Source: an uncultured Christensenellaceae bacterium (lineage in GTDB: Bacteria; Bacillota; Clostridia; Christensenellales; Borkfalkiaceae). Taken from it: a DNA stretch of 64,000 nucleotides. Shown piece by piece: positions 44,851 through 51,399 of the stretch; the first letter of the stretch is position 1; every line of letters starts with the position of its first letter. Where the stretch lies: NCBI GenBank assembly GCA_910588695.1, contig CAJUOV010000001.1, positions 124,001 through 188,000 of the forward strand, read 5' to 3'. The position numbers and the translations under genes are program-made. Below the pieces are notes generated by a model. It had not been told where the DNA came from, did not search any database, and worked only from the letters and a program-made list of their open reading frames with translations.

Positions 44851-45486
44851 ATGAATTTGATTTTACTCGGCGCCCCGGGAGCGGGCAAAGGCACGCAGGC
44901 GACCAAGATCGCGGATCGTTACGGTCTCGTGCATATCTCGACGGGCGACATCTTCCGTGCGAATATCAAAAACGGCACCAAGATCGGGCTTCTTGCAAAG
45001 TCGTACATCGATAAGGGCGAGCTCGTACCCGACGAAGTGACCTGCGACATCGTGCGCGACCGTCTCACTTGGGACGACTGTAAAAAAGGTTATCTTCTCG
45101 ACGGGTTTCCCCGCAACACGTTCCAAGCGGAAGAACTCGACAAGTTCGCAAAGATCGACGGGGTCGTCAATATCAACATCGATTTCTCGCTGCTGATGGA
45201 CAGACTTTGCGGCAGAAGAGTGTGCAAGGAATGCGGAGAAAGCTATCACGTTTCCACGCTGAACGGAGCAACCTCCTGTTCGCGTTGCGGCGGAGAGCTC
45301 TATCAGAGAAAGGACGATAATCCCGAAACGGTCAAGAGCCGTCTCGACGTCTATACGGCGCAGACCGCACCTCTCATCGATTATTATACAAAGAAAGGTC
45401 TGATCCTCAACTTTACGGGAACGGAAGCCCCCGCGGAAGTTCTCTTCGAAGAGGTCAAGGCAGTTCTTGACAAGTTGGTAAAATGA
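44851..45486 (+). CDS. adk: Adenylate kinase
   Basis: 211 residues. P-loop GAPGAGKGTQ (7-16), GFPRNTFQAEELDK near residue 88, and a zinc-type LID with CKEC and CSRC knuckles (about 130-155) as in Gram-positives. It interconverts ATP + AMP with 2 ADP. Standard place between secY and map; ATG overlap with map by 4 bases. Confidence 0.97.
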   Translation: MNLILLGAPGAGKGTQATKIADRYGLVHISTGDIFRANIKNGTKIGLLAKSYIDKGELVPDEVTCDIVRDRLTWDDCKKGYLLDGFPRNTFQAEELDKFAKIDGVVNINIDFSLLMDRLCGRRVCKECGESYHVSTLNGATSCSRCGGELYQRKDDNPETVKSRLDVYTAQTAPLIDYYTKKGLILNFTGTEAPAEVLFEEVKAVLDKLVK

Positions 45487-46226
45487 TCCATCTCAAGAGC
45501 GAAGAGGAAATCGCGCTCATGCGTGAGCCCTGCGCGATCGTCGGCGGTTGTCTTAAATTCGTCGGCGAACGGATCAAGGCGGGCATGACGACTAAGGATG
45601 TAGATACGCTCGTCTACGAATACATTAAAGCGAGCGGCGCGGAACCGAGCTGCCTCGGGTACTACGGCTATCCCGCTTCGGCGTGCGTTTCGGTCAACGA
45701 AGTGGTCGTTCACGGAATCCCCGACGACAGAACGCTCGAAGAGGGCGACATCGTCAGCGTGGACATCGTGGCTTATAAGAACGGATTTCACGGAGACTGT
45801 TGCAGAACCTTTGCGATCGGCGAAATTTCCGAAGAGAAGAAAAAGCTCGTCCGCGTGACGGAGGAGTGTTTCTGGAAAGGGATTGAGGGATTAAAGGCGG
45901 GCACGCCCCTCTACGACATCAGTTACAGGGTGCAGAGCCACGCGGAAGAAAACGGCTTTTCTGTGATCCGTTCCTATACGGGTCACGGGATCGGCAGAGA
46001 AATGCACGAGGATCCGAGCGTTCCGAACTTCGGCAGAAGGGGAACGGGAGTGAGACTGCAAGCGGGTACGGTGATCTGCGTAGAACCGATGATTGCCGCG
46101 GGCGGCTGGAAAGTCAAGGTTTTGCCCGACGGTTGGACGGCGGTCACCGCCGACAGAAAAAGCGCGGCGCACTACGAAAACACGCTCGTCGTCCGCGAGG
46201 ACGGCGTAGAAATACTGACGCTATAA
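45483..46226 (+). CDS. map: Methionine aminopeptidase, type I
   Basis: 247 residues. Metal ligands are all visible: Asp94, Asp105, His168 (TGHGIGREMHE), Glu201 (EPM) and Glu232; His78 (VVHGIP) is also present. It removes the N-terminal Met from new proteins. Coupled to adk by a 4-base overlap. Confidence 0.97.
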   Translation: MIHLKSEEEIALMREPCAIVGGCLKFVGERIKAGMTTKDVDTLVYEYIKASGAEPSCLGYYGYPASACVSVNEVVVHGIPDDRTLEEGDIVSVDIVAYKNGFHGDCCRTFAIGEISEEKKKLVRVTEECFWKGIEGLKAGTPLYDISYRVQSHAEENGFSVIRSYTGHGIGREMHEDPSVPNFGRRGTGVRLQAGTVICVEPMIAAGGWKVKVLPDGWTAVTADRKSAAHYENTLVVREDGVEILTL

Positions 46227-46251
46227 GAATAAAGGAATAAGCGAGGAAATC

Positions 46252-46473
46252 ATGTCGAAAGACGACGTAATCGAAGCAGAAGGAAAAGTGATCGAAGCGC
46301 TTCCCAATACCACGTTCAAAGTGAGGCTTACGAACGGACACGTCATTACGGCGTATATTTCGGGAAAGCTGAGAATGAACTATATCCGTATCATCGAAGG
46401 GGATTCGGTCAAGCTCGAAATGAGTCCCTACGATCTGACGAAAGGTCGGATCACGTGGCGGAGCCGCTCGTAA
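46252..46473 (+). CDS. infA: Translation initiation factor IF-1
   Basis: 73 residues. OB fold with the family pattern LPNTTFKVRLTNGHVITAYISGK and MSPYDLTKGRITWR. It binds the 30S A site during initiation. Confidence 0.98.
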   Translation: MSKDDVIEAEGKVIEALPNTTFKVRLTNGHVITAYISGKLRMNYIRIIEGDSVKLEMSPYDLTKGRITWRSRS

Positions 46474-46511
46474 AATACAGAACAATTTACTCAAAGACAG
46501 GAGATGATATT

Positions 46512-46628
46512 ATGAAAGTGAGACCTTCGGTAAAACCGATGTGCGACAAATGCAAAGTGATCAAAAGAAACGGAAAGGTCATGGTGATCTGTTCCAAAAA
46601 CAAATCGCACAAGCAAAGACAGGGCTAA
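46512..46628 (+). CDS. rpmJ: 50S ribosomal protein L36
   Basis: 38 residues, the usual size: MKVRPSVKPMCDKCK at the start, then the zinc ligands Cys11, Cys14, Cys27 and His33, ending KSHKQRQG. AGGAG precedes the ATG. Position between infA and rpsM is standard. Confidence 0.97.
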   Translation: MKVRPSVKPMCDKCKVIKRNGKVMVICSKNKSHKQRQG

Positions 46629-46634
46629 AAACGG

Positions 46635-46663
46635 TTGACATTATTAGAAACGTGTGGTATAAT
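46635..46663 (+). promoter_or_regulatory. Internal consensus promoter of the rpsM-rplQ (alpha) segment
   Basis: Perfect TTGACA (46635-46640), 17-base spacer, perfect TATAAT (46658-46663), starting 6 bases after the rpmJ stop. It gives a leader of about 200 bases before rpsM (46670-46869) with GC-rich stems near 46720-46750 and 46800-46825, then A-rich sequence and GGAGG. The leader has no gene; a regulatory role is possible but no known motif was recognised. Confidence 0.85.
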
Positions 46664-46869
46664 TGCAACCGCAGTTTATGAAAATAAACGAATTTCATCG
46701 TATTTTGAGCTGATTTCCGCGCAAAACGGCGGGGAAAATCGGCTCGCTTTGCGTTCTTTTGCACAAAAACAACCGCATTCGTCAGGAAATATTTTCCACT
46801 GTTTCCCCGATCCGCGGAGCAAATAAAAAAATTCAAAAATAAAACACCGAAAAAAACGGAGGACAGAAA

Positions 46870-47238
46870 ATGGCACGTATTGCCGGCGTGGATTTGCCGA
46901 GAGAAAAACGCGTAGAGATCGGGCTTACCTATATCTACGGAATCGGACTTTCCACATCTAAAAAAATTCTCGCGGCGACGGGGATCGACCCCAACGTGAG
47001 AGTTAAGGATCTCGACGAAAACGACGTATCCAAACTCAGAGAGTATATCGACCACAATTACACCGTGGAAGGCGAACTTCGCGGTTCGGTCAGCCTCAAT
47101 ATCAAGCGCCTGATGGAAATCGGGTGCTACCGTGGCGTGCGCCACAGAAAGGGACTTCCCGTGCGCGGACAGAGCACGAAGCGCAATGCAAGAACGAGAA
47201 AGGGTCCCCGCCGCACCGTGGCGAATAAGAAGAAGTAA
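46870..47238 (+). CDS. rpsM: 30S ribosomal protein S13
   Basis: 122 residues: MARIAGVDLPREKRVEIGLTYIYGIG at the start and RGLPVRGQSTKRNARTRKGPRRTV near the end, both diagnostic. First gene after the internal promoter. Confidence 0.98.
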   Translation: MARIAGVDLPREKRVEIGLTYIYGIGLSTSKKILAATGIDPNVRVKDLDENDVSKLREYIDHNYTVEGELRGSVSLNIKRLMEIGCYRGVRHRKGLPVRGQSTKRNARTRKGPRRTVANKKK

Positions 47239-47251
47239 GGAGCGTTAGATC

Positions 47252-47650
47252 ATGGCCGAAAAGAAAAAAACATCTCAAAGAGGCAAACGCAGAGAACTCA
47301 AAAAGGTCGACAGAGGACAAGTTCACATTCAGTCTACCTTTAATAATACGCTTGTAACGATCACCGATATGAGCGGAAACGTAATTTCATGGTCGAGCGC
47401 AGGTTCCCTGAATTTCAAGGGTTCGCGTAAAGGCACCCCGTTCGCGGCGCAGATGGCGTGCGAGACGGCGGCGAAAGCGGCTAAGGAACACGGACTCCGT
47501 TTTGTGGAAGTCTACGTCAAGGGTCCCGGCGCGGGCAGAGAATCCGCGATCCGCGCGCTTGCAAACTGCGATCTGGAAGTCACTTTGATTTCCGACGTGT
47601 CTCCCGTTGCGCATAACGGTTGCCGTCCGCCCAAGCGCAGAAGAGTATAA
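47252..47650 (+). CDS. rpsK: 30S ribosomal protein S11
   Basis: 132 residues. HIQSTFNNTLVTITDMSGNVISWSSAG and the end PVAHNGCRPPKRRRV are the family signature. It is part of the 30S platform. Confidence 0.98.
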   Translation: MAEKKKTSQRGKRRELKKVDRGQVHIQSTFNNTLVTITDMSGNVISWSSAGSLNFKGSRKGTPFAAQMACETAAKAAKEHGLRFVEVYVKGPGAGRESAIRALANCDLEVTLISDVSPVAHNGCRPPKRRRV

Positions 47651-47666
47651 TTAGGAGGCAAAGAGA

Positions 47667-48290
47667 ATGGCAGTATACAGAGACGCAAAATGTAAACTTT
47701 GCAGACGCGAGGGCGGCAAGCTCTTTTTGAAGGGCGAAAAATGCTATATGGAGAAATGCCCTTTCAATAAACGTCCCACGCCCCCCGGACAGCACGGCGC
47801 GGGCAGAAAGAAAGTATCCGAGTACGGACAGCAGCTCCGCGAAAAACAAAAGACCAAACGCATTTACGGCGTACAGGAGAAGCAGTTCCGTCACTACTAC
47901 GAAGTAGCCGATCGCATGAAAGGAATTACGGGTGAAAACATGCTCTCGCTCCTTGAACGCAGACTCGACAACGTGATTTTCCGTATGGGGATCGGCGCGT
48001 CGAGAACGCAGGCGAGACAGCTTGTGAATCACGCGCACTTTACGGTGAACGGCAGAACGGTAAACGTTCCTTCGTACAGCATCAAGGCGGGCGACGTGAT
48101 CGCCGTGAAAGAGAACAGAAAGAACAATAAGTTCTTTGAACAGATCAAGACGATGAAGGTGGCGAATATGCCGAAATGGCTTGAATTCGATCCCGAGAAG
48201 CTGGAAGGCAAAGTACTTGCGCTTCCTACGAGAGAGGACGTTGACAGCCAGATTGCTGAGCATATGATTGTCGAGTTGTACTCCAAGTAA
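47667..48290 (+). CDS. rpsD: 30S ribosomal protein S4
   Basis: 207 residues. N-terminal zinc knuckle (Cys9, Cys12, Cys26, Cys31), the segment RPTPPGQHGAGRKK and an S4 RNA-binding domain (LERRLDNVIFRMGIG). A primary 16S binder that regulates its own expression in several bacteria. In Bacillus rpsD is elsewhere on the chromosome; here it lies in the alpha cluster as in Clostridia. Confidence 0.97.
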   Translation: MAVYRDAKCKLCRREGGKLFLKGEKCYMEKCPFNKRPTPPGQHGAGRKKVSEYGQQLREKQKTKRIYGVQEKQFRHYYEVADRMKGITGENMLSLLERRLDNVIFRMGIGASRTQARQLVNHAHFTVNGRTVNVPSYSIKAGDVIAVKENRKNNKFFEQIKTMKVANMPKWLEFDPEKLEGKVLALPTREDVDSQIAEHMIVELYSK

Positions 48291-48312
48291 TTAAGTTTAA
48301 GGAGGTAAGTTT

Positions 48313-49266
48313 ATGATCGAAATGGATATGCCCAAAATCGAGGTTTCGGAGAACGAAGAAAAGAGCTATGCGAAAGTCGTCGTTGAACCGCTCGAAAAGG
48401 GTTTCGGTCTTACGATAGGAAACTGTTTAAGACGCATCCTGCTCTCCGCGCTCCCCGGGGCTGCGGTGCAGGGGATCAAATTCATGGACGGGTCGGTCAA
48501 ACATGAGTTTTCATCCATTCCTTGCGTGAAAGAGGACGTAACCGAGATTATTCTCAATCTCAAACTTCTTGCAATCAAGACAAAGATCACCGATAAAGAC
48601 TACACCAAAACGCTCCGTCTCAACAAAGTCGGTCCCTGCGTAATTACGGCGGCGGACTTTTCGGAAGACGCGGAAGTAGAGATCGTCAATTCCGATCAAT
48701 ACATCTGCACGGTGGACGAGGGCGGCAAGATCGACGCGGAAATCACGATCGGGCGCGGCAGAGGCTATAAGCCCGCCAAAGACAATAAGCAGCCCTTGAT
48801 CGACTACATTCCCATCGACTCTATTTACACACCCGTTCAGAAAGTCAACTATAATGTAGAACCTGCGCGCGTCGGTCAGAATATCGACTACGACCGCCTT
48901 ACGATCGAGGTCTGGACGGACGGCACATTCTCGGGCAAAGAGATCGTGTCGCTCGCGGCGAAGATCATGCAGGATCATATCAACCTGTTCGTAAACCTTT
49001 CGGATACGATCAAAGATATGGACATTCTCGTTAAAACGGACGACGACAAACAACAACAGATTCTCTCCATGAAGATTGAGGATATGGACTTCTCCGTCCG
49101 TTCCTACAACTGCTTGAAGAGAGCGAACATTCACACTGTGGAAGACCTGTGCCGCAAGACGGAGGACGAAATGCTGAAAGTGAGAAACCTCGGCAAAAAA
49201 TCGCTCGACGAAGTCATGCAGAAACTCGAAGCATACGGGCTTTCCCTTGAAAAAAAGGAGGATTAA
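48313..49266 (+). CDS. rpoA: DNA-directed RNA polymerase subunit alpha
   Basis: 317 residues. N-terminal dimerisation domain with EPLEKGFGLTIGNCLRRILLSALPG, and a C-terminal domain (about 245-310) with RSYNCLKRANIHTVEDL and the RNLGKKSLDEV helix that contacts UP elements and regulators. Preceded by AAGGAGG. Confidence 0.98.
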   Translation: MIEMDMPKIEVSENEEKSYAKVVVEPLEKGFGLTIGNCLRRILLSALPGAAVQGIKFMDGSVKHEFSSIPCVKEDVTEIILNLKLLAIKTKITDKDYTKTLRLNKVGPCVITAADFSEDAEVEIVNSDQYICTVDEGGKIDAEITIGRGRGYKPAKDNKQPLIDYIPIDSIYTPVQKVNYNVEPARVGQNIDYDRLTIEVWTDGTFSGKEIVSLAAKIMQDHINLFVNLSDTIKDMDILVKTDDDKQQQILSMKIEDMDFSVRSYNCLKRANIHTVEDLCRKTEDEMLKVRNLGKKSLDEVMQKLEAYGLSLEKKED

Positions 49267-49269
49267 ATC

Positions 49270-49779
49270 ATGCCGAGCGGTAAATTAGGCAGAACGACGG
49301 AGCAGAGACTTGCGATTCTTCGGAATCAGGCTTCCCAGCTTCTTTGGTACGGAAAAATCGAAACGACGGAGGCGCGCGCAAAAGAGTTGCGTCCCTACGT
49401 TGAAAAACTCATCACCAAAGCGGTCAACACCTACGACGACGTTGTGGAAGTGGAGATCGTGACAAAGGATAAAAAGGGTAAAGAGATCAAGGCGAAAGGT
49501 TATAAAGACGGCGTGAAGAAGCTCGCCGCCCGCCGTGCGATCATGGCAAAGACCTACGACTTGCAGGAGATCAAGGGCTTTACCGAAAAGAAGAGCGACT
49601 ATAAAAAGCGCACCAAACAGATCGCGCACCCTCTTATCGAAAAGCTCTTTAACGAGATTGCGCCCAAATATGCGCAGAGAAAAGAAGAGCTCGGTCAGGG
49701 CGGCGGCTATACGAGGATTTATCTCCTCGGTCAGCGTCGCGGCGACGGCGCGGAGACCGCGATCATCGAGCTTGTTTGA
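49270..49779 (+). CDS. rplQ: 50S ribosomal protein L17 with insertion
   Basis: 169 residues, against about 115-130 in most bacteria. The family start KLGRTTEQRLAILRNQASQLL and the end YTRIYLLGQRRGDGAETAIIEL are normal. An extra lysine-rich segment of about 40 residues (about 58-100, with VTKDKKGKEIKAKGYKDG) is inserted after the first helices. Last gene of the cluster; a terminator follows at once. Confidence 0.95.
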   Translation: MPSGKLGRTTEQRLAILRNQASQLLWYGKIETTEARAKELRPYVEKLITKAVNTYDDVVEVEIVTKDKKGKEIKAKGYKDGVKKLAARRAIMAKTYDLQEIKGFTEKKSDYKKRTKQIAHPLIEKLFNEIAPKYAQRKEELGQGGGYTRIYLLGQRRGDGAETAIIELV

Positions 49780-49785
49780 TGAAGT

Positions 49786-49816
49786 AAAAAACGACTGCAT
49801 TTGCAGTCGTTTTTTT
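49786..49816 (+). terminator. Rho-independent terminator after rplQ
   Basis: A hairpin ACGACTGCA (49791-49799)/TGCAGTCGT (49802-49810), flanked by A5 and followed by seven T residues. It ends the ribosomal protein transcript. Confidence 0.9.
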
Positions 49817-49835
49817 GTATAGGCGAAAAGCCGCC

Positions 49836-49914
49836 CCTTTTGTCGTATAAGAGAAAAACTGATCCGTAACGATGTAAGTAAAACAAATCTTCCTTTTTAA
49901 TGTATAAGAGAAAA
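49836..49914 (+). repeat. Two direct repeats downstream of rplQ
   Basis: CCTTTTGTCGTATAAGAG continues into AAAA at 49836-49857 and a nearly identical unit occurs at 49892-49914 (one base longer). Both are followed by a similar GAT-CG stretch (ACTGATCCG and GCGGATGCG), and a partial third unit (TGTATAGGCGAAAAG) starts at 49817. Period is about 56 bases. The role is unknown; the region has no gene. Confidence 0.6.
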
Positions 49915-49949
49915 GCGGATGCGAAGCAGTTTTATATATTAAAAAATAA

Positions 49950-50006
49950 GCCTTCCCCTTTCATAGATAGAAAGGGGAAGGTGGACGCGCAGCGGACGGA
50001 TGAGGA
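49950..50006 (+). repeat. Left terminal repeat of the DUF559 cassette
   Basis: GCCTTCCCC begins the unit. A perfect 12-bp hairpin (49951-49962 with 49970-49981, 7-base loop) is followed by GGTGGACGCGC, a short CGC/GCG stem and CGGATGAGGA. The same parts occur, inverted, at 50408-50477. The stop of the DUF559 gene is 9 bases inside this end. Confidence 0.85.
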
Positions 50007-50014
50007 TTAAATCT

Positions 50015-50371
50015 TTATTTTGTAGATTCAATATAATTTAGGATATGATTGCAAACGCCTTTGAAGTTTTTTTGAATTTCATAGTTTGAAAAACGAATTA
50101 CCGTTAAACCGATCGATTGTAAATATTCGTCGCGCAAAACGTCTTTGATTTTGCCTTCCGATTCATAATGTTGCGATCCGTCTATTTCAATTACCGTATG
50201 TGCCGCAGGACAATAAAAATCCACGATATAATTTCCTATGGCTTTTTGTCTGTAAAACTGCGGCATCAGTGCTTTCAAAAAATCATACCAAAGTTTGCGT
50301 TCCTCTTTTGTCATATTTTTCCGCAGTTTCTGTGAGTATTTCGTTAAGTTTGCATTATGAATTTTGTGCAT
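50015..50371 (-). CDS. DUF559 domain endonuclease-like protein
   Basis: 118 residues. DUF559 belongs to the PD-(D/E)XK/Vsr-like nuclease superfamily. The N-terminus has the RKNMTKEERKLWYDFLKA helix, then the nuclease core VDFYCPAAHTVIEIDGSQH (Asp of VDFYC, Glu-x-Asp of EIDG and a His). It ends with the usual LQSIGLTVIRFSNYEI strand-helix. All predicted catalytic residues are present. The gene fills the space between two inverted terminal repeats, which suggests a mobile cassette. The substrate is unknown. Base composition is clearly more AT-rich than the neighbouring ribosomal genes. Confidence 0.88.
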   Translation of the reverse strand: MHKIHNANLTKYSQKLRKNMTKEERKLWYDFLKALMPQFYRQKAIGNYIVDFYCPAAHTVIEIDGSQHYESEGKIKDVLRDEYLQSIGLTVIRFSNYEIQKNFKGVCNHILNYIESTK

Positions 50372-50407
50372 AATTTTATTATAAGTAAGAGTTTTTATAA
50401 AGTCAAG

Positions 50408-50477
50408 TCCTCATCCGTCACGCTACCCTTTGGGATAGCGTGCCACCTTCCCCTGACGCGCTTTGTCAGGGGAAGGC
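50408..50477 (-). repeat. Right terminal repeat of the DUF559 cassette (inverted)
   Basis: Inverted relative to 49950-50006. It contains TCCTCATCCG, a 10-bp hairpin with one bulge (50419-50428 with 50432-50442), CCACC, and a perfect 12-bp hairpin (50446-50457 with 50465-50476, 7-base loop) ending in GGAAGGC. The hairpin sequences differ from the left copy, but the outer 10 bases and the CGGATGAGGA box are shared. Confidence 0.88.
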
Positions 50478-50488
50478 TATAATAGTGA

Positions 50489-50776
50489 TTATTCGTAATC
50501 TTCTTGATCGAACGCCTTCTGCATTTCCATGCCCAAACGGAACGCATAGTTCAACAGATACTTTTGCGATTCAGTATAGATATTTTCCATTTGATTTCTA
50601 ATTGCGATTTCAAGTAGTTTAATTTTTTCTATGCTTTCATTTTCCAATTCTGAAAAAAGCTCTTCTTCCGCTTCGCGTATCCTTTTAGCGTCTCCGTATT
50701 CGTCTTTTTCTTTTACGTTCTCTTCATAGTCTTGTAATATGCATTGGTCTATTAAATCAATCAATAATTTAGTCAT
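50489..50776 (-). CDS. Small helical protein of unknown function
   Basis: 95 residues from ATG at 50776 (minus strand), chosen over a TTG 15 bases upstream because GGGAG sits at proper spacing. It is highly charged and helical; the C-terminal part IYTESQKYLLNYAFRLGMEM resembles small DUF6809-type phage/plasmid proteins, but this is a weak guess. It is divergent from the XRE genes and shares their palindromic control region. Confidence 0.6.
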   Translation of the reverse strand: MTKLLIDLIDQCILQDYEENVKEKDEYGDAKRIREAEEELFSELENESIEKIKLLEIAIRNQMENIYTESQKYLLNYAFRLGMEMQKAFDQEDYE

Positions 50777-50795
50777 ATCTTGCTCCCGCAATTAA

Positions 50796-50843
50796 AACCC
50801 CATAGGGTTATTTTAATACATTATATTCCCATGGGAGTATAAT
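50796..50843. promoter_or_regulatory. Divergent promoters with palindromic operator
   Basis: A 22-bp palindrome with one mismatch (50821-50842, centre CCATGG at 50829-50834) overlaps two opposed -10 boxes: TATAAT on the plus strand (50838-50843) and on the minus strand (50820-50825). A second inverted repeat AACCC/GGGTT (50796-50800 and 50805-50809, CATA loop) lies beside it. -35 boxes are weak. This is the expected layout for an operator bound by the XRE protein encoded 35 bases away. Confidence 0.7.
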
Positions 50844-50876
50844 GTCAAATAGAAATAACATAATGAGGAAAAAAAT

Positions 50877-51086
50877 TTGAAAATTCTTGTAGCGGAGAGA
50901 ATCAGAGAACTCATGAAAGAGAGATCGTTGAATCAGATTCAACTTGCTCAAAATTTAGGGGTTACGCAAGGTATGGTTAGCGCGTGGGTGCTGGGTAAAA
51001 AATTGCCGAGTATTTCAAACCTTTGGATGTTGGCGGATTATTTTGGCGTAGACATTGATTATTTGATCGGAAGAAATAACGATTGA
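50877..51086 (+). CDS. XRE-family HTH transcriptional regulator (copy 1)
   Basis: 69 residues. A Cro/CI helix-turn-helix fills almost the whole protein (NQIQLAQNLGVTQGMVSAWVLGKKLPSI) followed by LADYFGVDIDYLIGR. TTG start with GAGG at 8-base spacing; no in-frame ATG is available upstream. It probably binds the palindrome just upstream and represses itself. A close paralogue follows. Confidence 0.85.
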   Translation: MKILVAERIRELMKERSLNQIQLAQNLGVTQGMVSAWVLGKKLPSISNLWMLADYFGVDIDYLIGRNND

Positions 51087-51108
51087 TGAACAATGAGGAG
51101 AAAAATTT

Positions 51109-51318
51109 TTGAAAATTATTGTAGCTGAAAGAATTAAAGAACTTATGAGCGAGAAGTTATTGAATCAGGTAAAACTTGCTGATCAGTTGGGCATAGATCA
51201 AAGTACGATAAGTTATTGGTTGTCGGGTAAAAAATTACCGAGTATTGCAAGCCTTTGGATGTTGGCGGATTATTTCGATGTAGACATTGATTATCTGGTC
51301 GGAAGAAAGAACGATTGA
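51109..51318 (+). CDS. XRE-family HTH transcriptional regulator (copy 2)
   Basis: 69 residues, identical to copy 1 at 47 of 69 positions. The recognition helix is the most changed part (DQSTISYWLSG against TQGMVSAWVLG), so it may bind a different operator. Also a TTG start behind GAGGAG. Arises by tandem duplication. Confidence 0.85.
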   Translation: MKIIVAERIKELMSEKLLNQVKLADQLGIDQSTISYWLSGKKLPSIASLWMLADYFDVDIDYLVGRKND

Positions 51319-51345
51319 TGAAAACGGATAAAAGCTCGAATTTAT

Positions 51346-51374
51346 TTGCTTATTTTATTTGTCGGTGCTATAAT
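51346..51374 (+). promoter_or_regulatory. Promoter of the M18 aminopeptidase gene
   Basis: TTGCTT (51346-51351), 17-base spacer, TATAAT (51369-51374), then AAGGAG (51387-51392) and ATG 51400. Confidence 0.8.
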
Positions 51375-51399
51375 AAGAAAAAAACGAAGGAGCAGAAAT

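Noticed and set aside
50419..50476. Reading the two hairpins of the right DUF559 repeat simply as terminators
   Set aside because: There is no T-run after either hairpin, and the same parts recur inverted at the other end of the gene, which a terminator does not explain.
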